64,000 nt of DNA from Marthasterias glacialis (GCA_911728455.2 OU452228.1:13654104-13718103), one strand, 5' to 3'; counted from the first letter of the stretch, positions 1-11,738 are shown. Numbers and translations: made by a program. Notes: generated by a model not told the origin, from the letters alone.

Positions 1-1189
1 AAAATTCACTTTTGTAAAAGAAAGGAAACCATAATGGGATACAACGAGCTGTGTCCTCAACAGAGACAGGATTCAAGATGATGATTAGTGGTTAATACTT
101 GGCTTTCGCTGGGAGGAATAAGGCGTTCTGTGAAAAAGGAAAAATGATACCATGATGTGATCAAATGGTTATATCAATCTTGATCATACTGCTGCCATCT
201 TGTCTGGTTCCTTGTACATGCAAGTACAAGCGTAATCTTGGTAATCAACTCATAAAAGGGGCCAGCCTATCCTATCAGCAGCCTCAATTTAGTGACACAT
301 ATTTTTAGGGAAAGAAAGTGCGATAATTCATTCCAGATTACCAACTGAAATTTCGTTTGGATGGATGTCTGCCATATTGTTTTTGTACATGCATGCTGGT
401 AAATGCTTACAAGAGCTAGACGGTTTTGGAATCATAATATTTCATAATAACACAATTTCTGCAGTTTCAACTCGGGTTTTAAGGTTGCAGAACTTTATGG
501 AAATAACTCTTTTGAGTTTGTTTTTACGCCCATCACAACTGACGTCATGGTTCGCACAAATCATCCCGTTGTTGTTTCCACCTCGTACAATTATTTTCCA
601 ACTTAAATTCTGCATCCTTGACAAATGGTTTTGGCAGACCAAACTAATGTGGTCTAAAGTAAAGCGCAGAATTGGTAGCAATAAAATTGCTAGTTGAAAT
701 TTTATAGTTTTTTTTTTTTTGCTTAAAAAATTGAAACTGCGTTTGGTTGAAAGTTCTCGATCATGAAAGGTCTGGTCTTGAGCAAGACTCTCAACTGTAA
801 TCCCTCATCACCAAGAACTCCTAGAACCTGCAAGGGTAGGGATTGTTGGTGTGAATAATTTGCGGTGCTGCATACTCCTAAGGAGATGGTTTCTAGAATG
901 TTTAACCCTAAAACTCCCCTGAGTGATTTATGAGGATCCTTCCCCACTCTTAACAAAGTCCAACACCATGTGGGTAACTCAACACCCAAACTGTGGTACT
1001 CTGATTATGGTGGTATGCCTGAACCCGTGTAAAGCATGATCAGTTTACTCATGCAGTCCTCGGTCCAACAAAATAATAAAAAAAACTGCTGTTAGAGTTT
1101 GATGGAATATGGACTGTAAGGCCAGTTAGTTTCAGATTTAAATTTGGGTTCATCAGAACTAAAGGGGGCCTTTATTTCTACTATTAGGG
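1..1189. other. No gene recognised
   Basis: I see only short open frames without splice-site or family support in this stretch. A poly-T run lies near 710-720. Nothing here can be assigned a function. Confidence 0.5.
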
Positions 1190-1395
1190 AACACTTTTGC
1201 ATCGGGATAAAGAATATTATGTGTTTTTTGCCCATACACCGATGTGTGTTAAGCACTGTACACTCGATACTGTCCCAAGTCCTGTGAAAAAAAAGTCCAC
1301 AGGCATATTCCTGGGGTGGGATTCGAACCCACGACCCCCGCCATTCTAGAACAGATGTCTTACTAACTAGACTACCGAGATTGCCGGGCAGCTAG
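1190..1395 (-). repeat. tRNA-derived SINE, second family
   Basis: Read on the minus strand, the head (about 1395 down to 1320) has a tRNA-like A box region and a B box GGTTCGAATCCC. The body then runs to a GCATCGGGATAAAGAATATT tail. Related pieces lie at about 1435-1480, 5337-5440, 5595-5670, 7474-7622 and 18655-18750. It is a dispersed repeat and not a functional tRNA, because the copies diverge and carry extra sequence 3' of the tRNA-like part. Confidence 0.65.
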
Positions 1396-1639
1396 AGACA
1401 GTTCGAATCCTATTAGCAGCGGCTACCGCAACCATTACAATAGATGTTAATTTTTGCATCGGGGATAAAGATGCCTTCTCTGTTTATGATTCCATTGAAT
1501 GGTTCATTTTGCCTATGAACCTCCAAAACTTTGCCCAGGACTACTTCTCTGTCATTCCTCAGTTCACATTTTTTTACGGCTACTCTACATGGATGGGCTC
1601 ATATCACACAAAAGTATGGTGGGTAAGAGAGCAGACCTG

Positions 1640-1812
1640 AGACTTAACTGAGGCAACGGAGGCAATTGCTTCCGTTGCCCGTGGTCATTGCCATGGTGCC
1701 CCCTGAAATGGTCCAGTACAAATTTACAATTTCCTTATGGAGGTGCCCTTTATCAAGCAGAAAATGCCTTGGTGCCCTTGCCCTTTCAAGAACGAAGCAA
1801 TCAGGCCAGAGA
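1640..1812 (+). repeat. Dispersed repeat, copy 1 (GGAGGCAATTGC family)
   Basis: A block of about 170 bp begins near GAGGCAACGGAGGCAATTGC and ends near TTTCAAGAACGAAGCAATCA. It recurs in the same orientation at about 46885-47050 and 53040-53215. I cannot assign it to a transposon class because no clear terminal repeats are visible. Confidence 0.7.
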
Positions 1813-1866
1813 GGTTGCAACTGCATGTTGGCTTCTACACAGGTGTATAGACAACTGATCATTAAG

Positions 1867-2156
1867 AGAGGGCAGCAGGGAAGGTGGTGGCAGGGAAAGA
1901 GGGGCGGCAGGGAAGGTGGTGGCAGGGAAAGAGGGGCAGCAGGGAAGGTGGTGGCAGGGAAAGAGGGGCAGCAGGGAAGGTGGTGGCAGGGAAAGAGGGG
2001 CGGCAGGGAAGGTGGTGGCAGGGAAAGAGGGGCGGCAGGGAAGGTGGTGGCAGGGAAAGAGGGGCAGCAGGGAAGGTGGTGGCAGGGAAAACGGGGCAGC
2101 AGGGAAGGTGGTGGCAGGGAAAACGGGGCAGCAGGGAAGGTGGTGGCAGGGAAAGG
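1867..2156. repeat. 32-bp G-rich minisatellite
   Basis: About nine head-to-tail units of 32 bp are built around GCAGGGAAGGTGGTGGCAGG, differing at one or two positions (gcagc or gcggc; aaagag or aaacgg). Because 32 is not a multiple of three, all forward frames stay open and give long Gly/Arg-rich frames. I treat those frames as artefacts of the repeat. The plus strand is purine-rich throughout. Confidence 0.9.
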
Positions 2157-2699
2157 GATAGCGGATGGGGAGATATACAGATACAGAGATATCTATAAAC
2201 ATATATATTAAATCAACAAGAATAAAAAAGTTTAATATTGGCGGAGCTTTTAATCAGGGATCATTTGTTAACTTTGATCCCATAGATTCTTTCAGTGGCT
2301 GAGGTCAAGTATGGGGTCAAAGGTTAGAACAATGTTGAAGCAATGCCGAGTGCCTGCTTTGTGCTATTTTAACATTAATTTTTGATCAAATTCTGTCTAA
2401 TCATTTGTAAGTATGCTACGTGATGCCTTTTAAGATAACAAATTAAGTTGGATTTGTATATTTTTCTAAACTAATCTAGTCTGTTTTAACTGGAGTTTCT
2501 GTTACTATGTTATCGTCAGATAAGTTTTCCATCATTTTGGTCAGCAATCATCCATTGCAGTTATGTTTGTTGAAGGCTATAAAGGTCCCGTGAAGTGGCA
2601 TTTTTCAGGCTTATGTGGTTTGATATTAACAAAATTAATAGTTACTATTTTTATGAGTTTTTTATGAGATATTACTTTTTAATTTATCCCTCGAAATTT

Positions 2700-3120
2700 G
2701 TATCATCCATTTTGATATCGCCTGGTGGCGCACTTTCGTGACGTAGATCGAAGCATCGAATGACAATGAAAACGCTGTGACAATGCACATTCCTGACCAT
2801 TTAGCTCTGGTATGTTTCACTGCAGCCGTCCAAAGAAATTAGTCGGTATTTTGGATCCGATGGGAATCTGTGCAGCCGGACACCATCTTTAGTAGTATTG
2901 CAACCAGCAACAGTACAACTTGATGGCATTTTCCATATAACAAAAATCCAGACATCTAGAGCTTTGTCCAAAGAAACAAAGTGCATGAAGTTACTGAAGT
3001 TTGCATAATGTATCACATCCACAAGTATCGATCGCCACACACTGACCGACATTTGCCTTTGTCTGTGTCACAAATTTTCCCCTCGTTAGGGGCGTGGGTT
3101 TCACCCGTAGTTTTACATTT
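2700..3120 (-). pseudogene. THAP zinc-finger transposon relic, frameshifted
   Basis: On the minus strand an ATG at about 2929 opens a frame starting MPSSCTVAGC and continuing through VRLHRFPSDPKYR. These are the start, first Cys pair and LHxFPxDP motif of a THAP DNA-binding domain. Just past this point the frame loses homology. The next frame over carries FLWTAAVKHTRA, the expected Trp-containing continuation, which points to a small indel (about one base). A second, more damaged copy lies at 30660-30965. THAP domains occur in P-element-like and Kolobok transposases and in host genes. The repeated, broken copies favour a transposon origin, but the superfamily is not resolved. Confidence 0.65.
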
Positions 3121-3694
3121 TTTTTCGATGTATGCCGATAAATTTTGAACAAACTCGCATTTATAGATTAATATGGGCATACGTTGTAGTTTAAACTGGA
3201 AAAAAAATGCCTGCTTCGCAGGACCTTTTTTTACGACATTTACGTGCTTTTGAAGAATACCATTGCTAAAACAACTCAGAAATTACAACTTGACAGAATA
3301 TCTTACTGAAGGGGAATTGCTAATGATATTGGCTATACAATTTGTTGAAAATAAATATATACAAATGGCCCAAAACTTATGTGGAACTGTATGTCAGACC
3401 ATGATTTCCAAGTAACACAGTGTTGTACCTGATTTGTATGACTGTTACAATTTGTATTTGGGTTGTCAGATTTTGGAGCTAAGTTTTGTTTTTTTATTGT
3501 CTTAAACTTTGGTATTTACTTTTTTGAAAAATACTGATATGAACAAAAGCAGAAATGTATCATGATAAAAGTGTACATTTGTAATGCGCCATGTATGTCA
3601 TAAATGACACTCCTAGTGGCGAATTGTCAAATCTGGTGGAGTGGAGATTGTTACGAATGATTTATGTGACGAAGCAACCATAATACAACACCTT

Positions 3695-3976
3695 GAACGG
3701 GATACAAGGTGAGGTGGTGCATATTGCTGCCAGACCATGCCAGAAACACTGGGGCAAACCCCTTCTCTTAGCTATAAGTGTACTGGGTTCTTTTACGTGT
3801 ATTACACAACACACGGGACCAACGGCTTTACGTCCCATCCGAAGGACGAAGCATTAATGGTTAAGTGTCTTGCTTGAGGACACAAGTGTCACAACTGGGA
3901 CTAAAACCGACACTCTGTTGATCAGAAACACCAGAACTTGAGTCCTCTGCTCTTGACCGCTCGGCCACCTCATGCC
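3695..3976 (-). repeat. tRNA-Leu-headed SINE, truncated
   Basis: The minus-strand head (about 3976 to 3890) has an A box GGCCGAGCGGTCAAG and a Leu-like arm with CTCAAG. The conserved body that includes GACACTTAACCATTA follows. The B box is mutated (GGTTTTAGTCCC). The (ATT)n tail is missing. Confidence 0.75.
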
Positions 3977-4127
3977 ACACAATATACATACAATGTGATT
4001 GCTTTGACCATAAATATTATGTCCATGCCTGAATTGAGGGCTTCAGCAGTGACAATGTTATTGCAGCCATTGACCAAAACCGCAGCCAAAGTCACATAAG
4101 CTTGACATAACAATGTATCTCCTTTAA

Positions 4128-4478
4128 AGCCCCAGCTCAACACTGGCAAGAAGAAAAACATAAATGTTCACAGATTTACATATACCTTACATGGTATAAA
4201 GATAATGATGGTAGAAAACTTTCCTCAAAATATTTCTGCCTGAAGTGTTATCATTTTTAAATAATAAATGAAATACGATCCAAAATTAGTTTTCGTCTCA
4301 GTGAGACGAAAACTCTGCCTACAGGAATGCGTACAAAAATGCTGAATGCATTTTAACCGTTTTCTCTTAAATGAAACAACAAAATGAGCTGATATTTTCA
4401 CAGGTTGGTTTTATTACAAATTATTTGTGTGAAGAATGGAAGCATTTAGAGTCAGTTTACCAATGTTGAGCTGGGGCT
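4128..4478. mobile_element. piggyBac-like foldback MITE, copy 1
   Basis: The ends are inverted repeats (AGCCCCAGCTCAACA at the left, TGTTGAGCTGGGGCT at the right), directly flanked by TTAA on both sides. The element is about 351 bp and non-coding. Near its centre, 4288-4314 is a near-perfect palindrome around TCGTCTCAGTGAGACGA. A second copy in the opposite orientation is at 11008-11359. A TTAA target site is typical of piggyBac elements, so this is probably a non-autonomous derivative. Confidence 0.75.
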
Positions 4479-5336
4479 TTAAGCCAACACTTGTTACAGT
4501 GATTTGGGCCCAGTTTCTCCAAGCTCCTGGGCATTAAAATGATTTCACTGAGAAACATGTGACTTGCCAAAACATCAAGTAACGTACACTGATTTTCACT
4601 GATTTACCGTCTTATTGTCAATTATTAACATAAGCCATATTGATGGATGTTAATTTTAATAACCCATATTGTCTATTTCTTTACTGCTGTGACCAAAATT
4701 CCATGAAGCTGTTGAGTACAAAATGTTGGCAAGCATGGGAAAGTCTTGATTTAGCAGAAATGGGTAAACGGCCAAAATAATGCACAATGAACATTGCTTT
4801 TGACTGGTTTCCTGCCCATTTTGGCTTAATAAATGAATTTTTCCGAAATATTTTGTGTTGTACAGCTTTTTGAAATAGGACACTGTTTGTAAATTCAGTT
4901 GTTTGGTGAGGACTTTAAAGTAACATTTTGCCCAACGTTGCGTTGGAGGGTTGTTATATGCAACTGGATGAAGTTGATATGTAAATATGATTTGTTACAT
5001 TATATATGCACAAGATAATTATTTATAGCATTATATTGAAACAGTGAGCTCTTATTAAAAATAACAGTGCTTCTTTGTGAAAGTGCTGTCGCTGTAAATT
5101 TATATTATTTTCTAAACAGTTTTCTAGTTCACGATGGTTAAATAAGAACGTTTTTGAGGACAATTAAAAGTGCCTGAATGCAGACAAATGATTGTGTGTT
5201 TTTTTTAGTTATTTGTAGCTTAATATCAAAACACACATGGCCTTTTGTATTTTATTTAGATAAAATGAAAATCAAATTTACTACTTTTTTCCTAACTACG
5301 TCTTTGAGGAATATCATTTTGTATTCCGTGCTTCCC
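4479..5336. other. No gene recognised
   Basis: AT-rich sequence with no convincing coding, RNA or repeat structure that I can identify. Confidence 0.45.
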
Positions 5337-5440
5337 GAATCCTGCAGACATAAAATCCACAGGCTAGTAAGAGGGGATTTGAACCTATGACCCCCACATT
5401 CTAGAGCAGATGTCTTAACCACTAGACCACCGAGTGTGCC
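5337..5440 (-). repeat. tRNA-derived SINE head, second family
   Basis: The minus strand reads GGTCTAGTGGTTAAGACA (A box region) followed by GGTTCAAATCCCC (B box). It matches the element at 1190-1395. A hairpin using AGACTTGTTTTCAAGTCTGA-type arms follows at about 5480-5575. Part of the same family's tail is at 5595-5670. Confidence 0.65.
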
Positions 5441-5668
5441 TGGTGATGGTGATGAATACTGTAATTAGCAAAGGGTATAGACTTGTTTTCAAGTCTGAGA
5501 ATACCGTTGTTTTGTCTACACCGCACAGTCCTTTAGAATGCCCTCGCATTCTCAGACTTGAAATCAAGTCTACAGAGGGTACTGCTCACAATTTAATTGA
5601 TGTAATATTTGCAGTGGGGGATTAAGATCATTATTTTGTGTTTTTTACCCTTACTTGGTATGTGTGGT

Positions 5669-5836
5669 AAGCATTGAATATTCAATGCTTAAAATAATAA
5701 TTATAAGCATTGAATATTCAATGCTCCCATTGAATATTCAATGCTTATAATAAGTTGTAAGCATTGAATATTCAATGCTTATAATAATAGTTATAAGCAT
5801 TGAATATTCAATGCTCCCATTGAATATTCAATGCTT
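5669..5836. repeat. Array of a 20-bp perfect palindrome
   Basis: The perfect palindrome AGCATTGAATATTCAATGCT occurs four times, with two shortened versions joined by CCC. The units are separated by short AT-rich spacers such as TATAATAA. The array lies against the (TAAT)-rich 3' tail of the SINE at 5837-6112. Confidence 0.9.
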
Positions 5837-6112
5837 ATAATAATAATTAGGCATTTATTAAGCGCCCTACAAGGAACAAGGCACTGAACAAGGTGAGATA
5901 TATAATAAATTAAACGATATGAAAATTGAAACTTACAAAACAAGTATGAAATTAAAACATTTCTCTGAAAGGATGATGAAAAGGGAAACGTGGTAAAGTT
6001 TTTATTCAATGACGCAAGAATCAGGACTAGTATGACTAATGATTGAACCCACACTCCGACAGAAAGCTGCCAGAGGTTGAGTCCACTGCTCTACCACCAT
6101 ACTATGATAGAA
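5837..6112 (-). repeat. SINE with LINE-type AT-rich tail, further family
   Basis: On the minus strand the high end has GGTAGAGCAGTGGACTCAA, then a B box-like GGGTTCAATC. The low end finishes with GTAGGGCGCTTAATAAATGC followed by TAAT repeats. A GCGCT...AATAAATG end before an AT-rich tandem tail is typical of SINEs mobilised by CR1/L2-like LINEs. Confidence 0.55.
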
Positions 6113-6809
6113 TAAACCAACATGGCAAATCATATGGTGCGAGTAGAAAGTGTGTAGGAGGGATCAGACCCCTACATTATTGTGTGGCTGCCCAGCCCTG
6201 AGGTCTGTGTTTCATAAAAGAAATGCCCTCAAAATAAAAAAAAAAGGAACCAACCACTGGATCACCAAGACCTTTGACATTTCTGTTTAAGAGGGTTTGT
6301 TTTTTACATTGTGCCTTCTATTAATCCAAACTGGACACTGATCATTTCAAATACAAGTTGCTCAAACTTGATGGGCTGCAATCTGCACATTCAGCCAAAT
6401 TATTTCATAACCCTAAATACCCCAAATTCTCCAAAGATCATTTCTGATTTCGTCCCAAGTTTGATTAGCATAGCTGCCAAACCACCCAGGCATGGCATGG
6501 AGCATGTCTTGACTATCTATCACAGTCTAAATGTTTGGTATTTGAGTTGCTATCTATCCGGATAGCTTCATTATTTGTTATTCTCGATGCCCAAACCAGG
6601 CACTTCCTGCCAAAACAGGGTTTATTTGCTCACCAAACATGAGGAGAGCTTTCTACTTTCACCTAATTTTGGCCTGTAAGGCATTTATCAACATACATGT
6701 ACATGTATAGAATGTTTAAGACATCACAACACATCACATTGGTATTATGCTTGTTTTGGTAGTCTTCTCGTTAGGTACCATTTCACTTTGTCTGAAAAGT
6801 GCATGATTT

Positions 6810-7213
6810 AATAATAATAATAATACCGGAGTCTTGGACAGCGCACAAATCTACCAATAATTAGGTACTCAAGGCGTTTATTATATTATTTTTAAGGCAG
6901 GTTTTTGAGTTTTTTTTAATTATGAGAGCCATTTATGTACCACCTTGTAATGGTTTACAAGCTGCTGCGTTGCATTCAGCAGCCAATGCCAGAAATACCA
7001 AGGCAAACCCCTTCTCTTAGTGATAAGTGAAACTAGGTTCTTTTACGCGCATTACACAACACACGGGACCTACAGCTTTACGTCCCATCCAGTGGACGCA
7101 GCAATAATGGTTAAGGGACACAAGTGTCAAGACCGGGACTCAAACCCACACTCTCCTGATCAGAAACACCAGAGCTTGAGTCCAGTGCGCTTGACCTATC
7201 AGCCACGACACAC
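6810..7213 (-). repeat. tRNA-Leu-headed SINE, body type B
   Basis: The element reads from a Leu-like head at about 7213 to an (ATT)n tail at 6810. Its 3' part ends AAGACTCCGGTATTATTATT. This differs from the ACTGCGTATTATT end of the copy at 19743-20166, although head and early body are shared. It is one of the more complete type B copies in the window. Confidence 0.75.
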
Positions 7214-7299
7214 CAATAATTTAGGCACTGGGCATCACATTTGAAGTCGACAGTGATCAGAGAGCTTGAATTTCACACATACTAACACTTTAAGAGTTC

Positions 7300-7445
7300 A
7301 ACAATAGACCGACAATGTAACCTGTGAAACTCACATGTTTACAAAAGAGGCACAGAGCCTGGACTTCCTGCAGGCACGATTGTACACAGCCCAATGGAAG
7401 AAAACATTAAATTTTACATTTCATGGAGATTGCACTGTACGATTT
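7300..7445. repeat. Dispersed repeat fragment
   Basis: It is similar to blocks at 23395-23830 and 26695-27365. The shared core includes ACATGTTTATAAA and TGGAGATTGCACTGTAC. This third copy shows the block is an interspersed repeat rather than something unique to the lectin region. Confidence 0.55.
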
Positions 7446-7473
7446 ATAATAATAATAATAATACAAATTTGAT

Positions 7474-7622
7474 AGATGTTGATTTTTACATCGGGGATAA
7501 AGAATATTAGTTGTAATTTTTACCCATACACCAATGTGTGTTAAGCACTGTATACTCAATACTTTCCCCGAGTCCTGTGAAAAAATATTCACAGGCATTT
7601 TCCTCGAGTGGGATTCGAACCC
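7474..7622 (-). repeat. tRNA-derived SINE, second family, 5' truncated
   Basis: It matches the body of the element at 1190-1395 (the GCATCGGGGATAAAGAATATT-like tail and the CACAGGACT stretch). It ends at the B-box-like GGTTCGAATCCC, so most of the tRNA head is lost. Confidence 0.6.
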
Positions 7623-7624
7623 AT

Positions 7625-8400
7625 AATACAAATTTGTCAAGCATCATCTATCTATGACCAAACATATTCCAAGGCGCTGGAAAAATATTTTTAAAAACTT
7701 AAAAAAAAGAAAAAATGTACATTAGAACAAACTTACAACTAGACAAACAAATAAGTTATGTAAAGATGAGCACAGTATAGAGAGATTTACATGCACTGAC
7801 AATATCAAGTGGATAAACACAAAAATATAGAGAGTCAGTTATAAGCAATGCTGAACAAATGTGTTCTAAGCATGCTTTTGAATGTATCTGGAGATTTTGA
7901 GGTTCGGATATTTGATGGTACCAGAGTTTGGGAGCGTATACAGAAAAGGCGCGATCCCCTTAGGATGTGGTGGTTTTAGGAACAGTAAGAGGAAGTTTGT
8001 TTGTAGATTGAAGATTGCGACTTGAAATTTAGGGCGAGAGAAGTTCCCGGAGATACGGTGGTGCCCTGCCATTCATAGCTTTCCAGGCAAACAGTGAACT
8101 CTTTGAGAGAGTGGAAGCCAGTGAAGCTGTTTGAGGGCGGATGTGATGTGATCATATTTACGGGTTTTTGTTAATACGCGAGCGACTGCATTCTGAATGT
8201 TTTGTAGTTTTGTGATGAGCTTCTTACTGATACCACACAGCAATGAATTTCCATTATCCAGTCATGATGTAATGAAAGCATGGATAAGGATAGAGGCAGA
8301 CTCATGACTGACGACCCTACGAGTGCTGTTGATGTTTCTCATATGATAGAAAGCTGATTTTCTTCACCTGGAATTCCATGGACATAGTGCTGTCGAACAT
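7625..8400 (-). pseudogene. CR1/L2-like LINE reverse transcriptase relic
   Basis: Translating the minus strand across frames gives broken pieces of a LINE reverse transcriptase C-terminal region: LGIMFDSTMSMEFQV near 8400, then IQNAVARVLTKTRKYDHI, LHWLPLSQRV and GRAPPYLRELL. Several frameshifts and stops separate them. The 3' end near 7625-7700 (CAGCGCCTTGGAATATGTT) resembles the end of such elements. It is inactive. Confidence 0.7.
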
Positions 8401-8639
8401 GATGCCAAGACTGCGATTTGTACAGTTAAAAACTTGTATAGCCGCTATTTTTAAAACTCTTGAATTATGCGGAAATAATGACACAAGATGTAAAATTTCT
8501 CATATGACCAGTGTAATAATCTTGCTGGCCACGAAATGCCCTGGAATGAGCAAGATAAACAAAGGTTACACAGTCTATATACATGTAATAACACAAATAA
8601 TACAAGACATTTATATGGTGCATAATGCAGGAGCCTCTT

Positions 8640-9200
8640 TGCGCAATAAACACAGAACATAAAACAAATAGATGCATAAGGTAAAGATACAAAAATGTAG
8701 ATTCAAACAAGTGAGTTTTCAAAAGTCCTTTGAAAATCAGAACAGAGTCCGCTTGACGAATATGACGAGGTAAGTCATTCCACAATGAAGGTGCAATGAA
8801 GGTGGAGGCTCTTTGACCATGGAATGTAGAAGAAACAGGAGTCTGTGTCAGTAAGGATTGGCCAGCAGAACGAAGAGGACAAACATAGTTATGCAGTATA
8901 GTATTGCTCAAGTATAGTATGAGTATAATTATGCAGAAGTTCAGATATATAGTCACAGGAGATAGTCCATAGAGAGCTTTGAAAGTGAGGAGATTTAACT
9001 TATATCTGAAACGCATTTTAATCAGGAGTCAGTGGAGATCATGTAAGATGGGTGTTATATGTTGGGAATGAAGCAAGGCGAGCAGCGGTGTTTTGAACAC
9101 GTTGGATCTTAGAAAGTTCTCTATCAGAAAGTCCAGTGAGAGCAGAATTTCATGAGTCGAGTCTAGAAGTGACCAATGCATGAACAAGGAGTGGAATCAT
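8640..9200 (-). pseudogene. Second CR1/L2-like LINE relic
   Basis: The minus strand encodes YKLNLLTFKALYGLSPV, then LRSAGQSLLTQTPVSSTFHG, SLWNDLPRHIRQADS and FKGLLKTHLF. These are the hallmark order of the C-terminal region of CR1/L2-type LINE ORF2. Inserted and scrambled residues show decay. It is distinct from the relic at 7625-8400, which abuts it through a dispersed repeat at about 8440-8560. Confidence 0.7.
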
Positions 9201-11007
9201 CATCAAGATAGTGGCGGATTTGACCTTTTTTTCTGATTTGCATGAGAACTGCATTGCAGATATTGTTTACTTGATCGCTCAAACACGGCAAAGAATTACA
9301 GGAAATAAGCAATCTCACATTCAAAGGGGCTATTTTAAAAAGACAAAAACATCCAGAGAAAACTTGTGTATCAAAACTAATGTTTATTTACTTGCAAATT
9401 CTATCTTACAGCAGATACAATTGCCTACCTGAAAACCTAAAATGCTTTTGCTATATTAAACCTTTAAACTCATTCATTTTCCAGAAACTTATTTCTCGAA
9501 CCACAATCTGGGAAATGGTTGTGAAAAAAAAAATGTTAGTACAATATGACCTAGCTTGGAAGGTAGACTTTTAATAAACTTGTTAAACAGCATGCGTTAA
9601 AAGGCTATTAAACTGATTGGTTATTAAGACCAGACAAATCAAGCAGTATTTGAATAACTGCTTGAAGCATTTTAGGTGTTATTAAAAGGGGGAAGTCAAG
9701 TACATATTGTTACCCGTATGAGTGCTGTTGCTTGGCAGTTTCTTTGCTAGACCAACGTATTACTACATTTGCTATTTCACAAGATTGATCCCACACAGGT
9801 TTGCATCAAGTTAATGAAATGAAAGAGTTGGAGTTGTCAAATATCTACAAAACTATAAAAGAAAATACATTTGTTTCAAGTAAGCCTTTTAAATGACTGT
9901 AAAGTCTAGTTCACACAAAAGCGAACGTGAAGCAAATTTTCTCGACATAAGTAATCCGTACTTGCTGTTTTCTCATTGTGACTCATTGTGACTCAAGAAA
10001 ATCCACTTTGCTTAATTGCAATCCGCGTAAGAAATAAACTGGACTTTTCTGACATTCCGAATAATTTTGGAAGGCTCTGTTATTAATAAATAAATTTACT
10101 GTTAGCTTAGTCAAACTAAGCTTAATTAATACTGCATTGTTAACCACTCTCTGGCTCTCTGCATCATTTCACTTAATACTATCCTCTATGTGGCAACAGG
10201 GAAAGAAATTCACTTAACCCTCCTACTGTGGGACCATTCAATAACATCACTGTGGTTTTGAATGATAGATAAACTATGTCAGTCTGCAATATAAAATCAT
10301 GCGGTGAATCACATTTGACATGTTTTGTGACACAGTTTGTGACACCACACACAACCCGTAACAGTTGAATGCTTTCCAATGGTTGGTCAACTCGCTGGAA
10401 AATGGTACCAAGAGTAGGAGGGTTAAACAACTTTAAGTGAAATTTTTAAAATATCATCATTAATGAAACTGATGCATTCATTTAGTATCCATGGCAGTGC
10501 AGGATTCATAAATAGTCTATCACATTCATTTCAGGTCAATCCTTATAAATCATTGGATTGTTGCTTATTTCTTTTTTCCTACATAGAACAAATTAACATT
10601 TTCCTTCCCCCCCCCAAAAAAAATAATAATAATAAATAAATAAATAAAATAAAATAAACAAAATAAAAATAAGTGTACCTGCATTTCTAGAGACTGTTTA
10701 TAATTGTCTATCAGCAGTTGATAGATAAAAATGTGACATTCAAAATGAGATTTACAACGAAGCTGCTTAACCCAAATGTTGCTGAACATGATATTCTAAT
10801 TAAAAAAAAAATAAGTATGACATGAGCAGATCAAGCTTGAATAAAAATGAGTAACACAAATCCATGTAAAGTCGACTACAATTATAAAATTATTCTCCAT
10901 TACAGTTAGGAAGTGAATACCCCGAAATATGTGAGCTAGTATCATAATAATTATTTTCTGATAATTAAACCAAGGATGCCTCAGAGAAAAACTGAATGAC
11001 CTCTTAA
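9201..11007. other. Intergenic; one degraded foldback
   Basis: No gene is recognised. At about 10205-10445 the ends AATTCACTTAACCCTCCTAC and GTAGGAGGGTTAAACAAC are inverted copies, suggesting an old foldback element. The rest is AT-rich, with a C-run and A-rich tract near 10610-10670. Confidence 0.45.
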
Positions 11008-11359
11008 AACCCCAGCTCAACATTGGTAAACTGACTGTAAATGCTTCCATTCTTTGCACAAATCAAGATATAAGTAGTAAAACCAACCTGTGAAAATGTC
11101 AGCTCATTTCGTTGTTTCATTCTCAAGAAAATGGTAAAAATGCATTCAGCATTTTTGTACGCATTCCTATAGGCAGAGTTTTCGTCTCACTGAGACGAAA
11201 ACTAATTTTGGAACTTATTTAATTTATTATTTAAAAACGATAACACTTAATGCAGAAATATTTCAAGGAAAGTTTTCTACCATCATTATCTTTATACCAT
11301 GGTAAATGTAAATCTGTGAACATTTCTGTTTTTCTTCTTGTCAATGTTGAGCTGGGGCT
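11008..11359. mobile_element. piggyBac-like foldback MITE, copy 2
   Basis: It is an inverted-orientation copy of the element at 4128-4478, with the same ends, about the same length and the same central palindrome (11177-11203). The left flank is TTAA. The right flank is TGAA, a one-base change from TTAA. Confidence 0.75.
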
Positions 11360-11738
11360 TGAAATCCCAAAGGAAAAACATCCAGCTACCCATGCATGTT
11401 AGTTTTAACTCCATTGCTTGAAATTAGAAGACAAAGTTATCAATTAATTTGACTATCTACATAAATCATGCGTTCATATTTAGTAATAAAAGAGCACTTA
11501 TTCTATTTCATTTAAGGCAGTCTTTCATCCACTTTCAGACCCTACATAAACACTTCTAAAGAACAAATTAGCAATCAGACCTCCTCCTTATATTTCATAT
11601 TCTCAATTTTTTAAATGATAAATCCTGCCTTCACTTATTTGTTTTTATTGGCTTCAAATGTTTGCCCTCCCTTTTTGGAGAGTGAGGGTGGGGGTTTAAA
11701 CCTGTGGTGTGCTTACTTTTCAAGTTACCTCGAGTTAA

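Noticed and set aside
1666-2211. 181-codon Gly/Arg-rich open frame
   Set aside because: It is produced by a 32-bp minisatellite. All three forward frames stay open through the repeat, and there is no splice or start support.
5669-5836. CRISPR-like array
   Set aside because: The repeats are palindromes with low-complexity AT spacers in a eukaryotic genome, and no cas genes are present.
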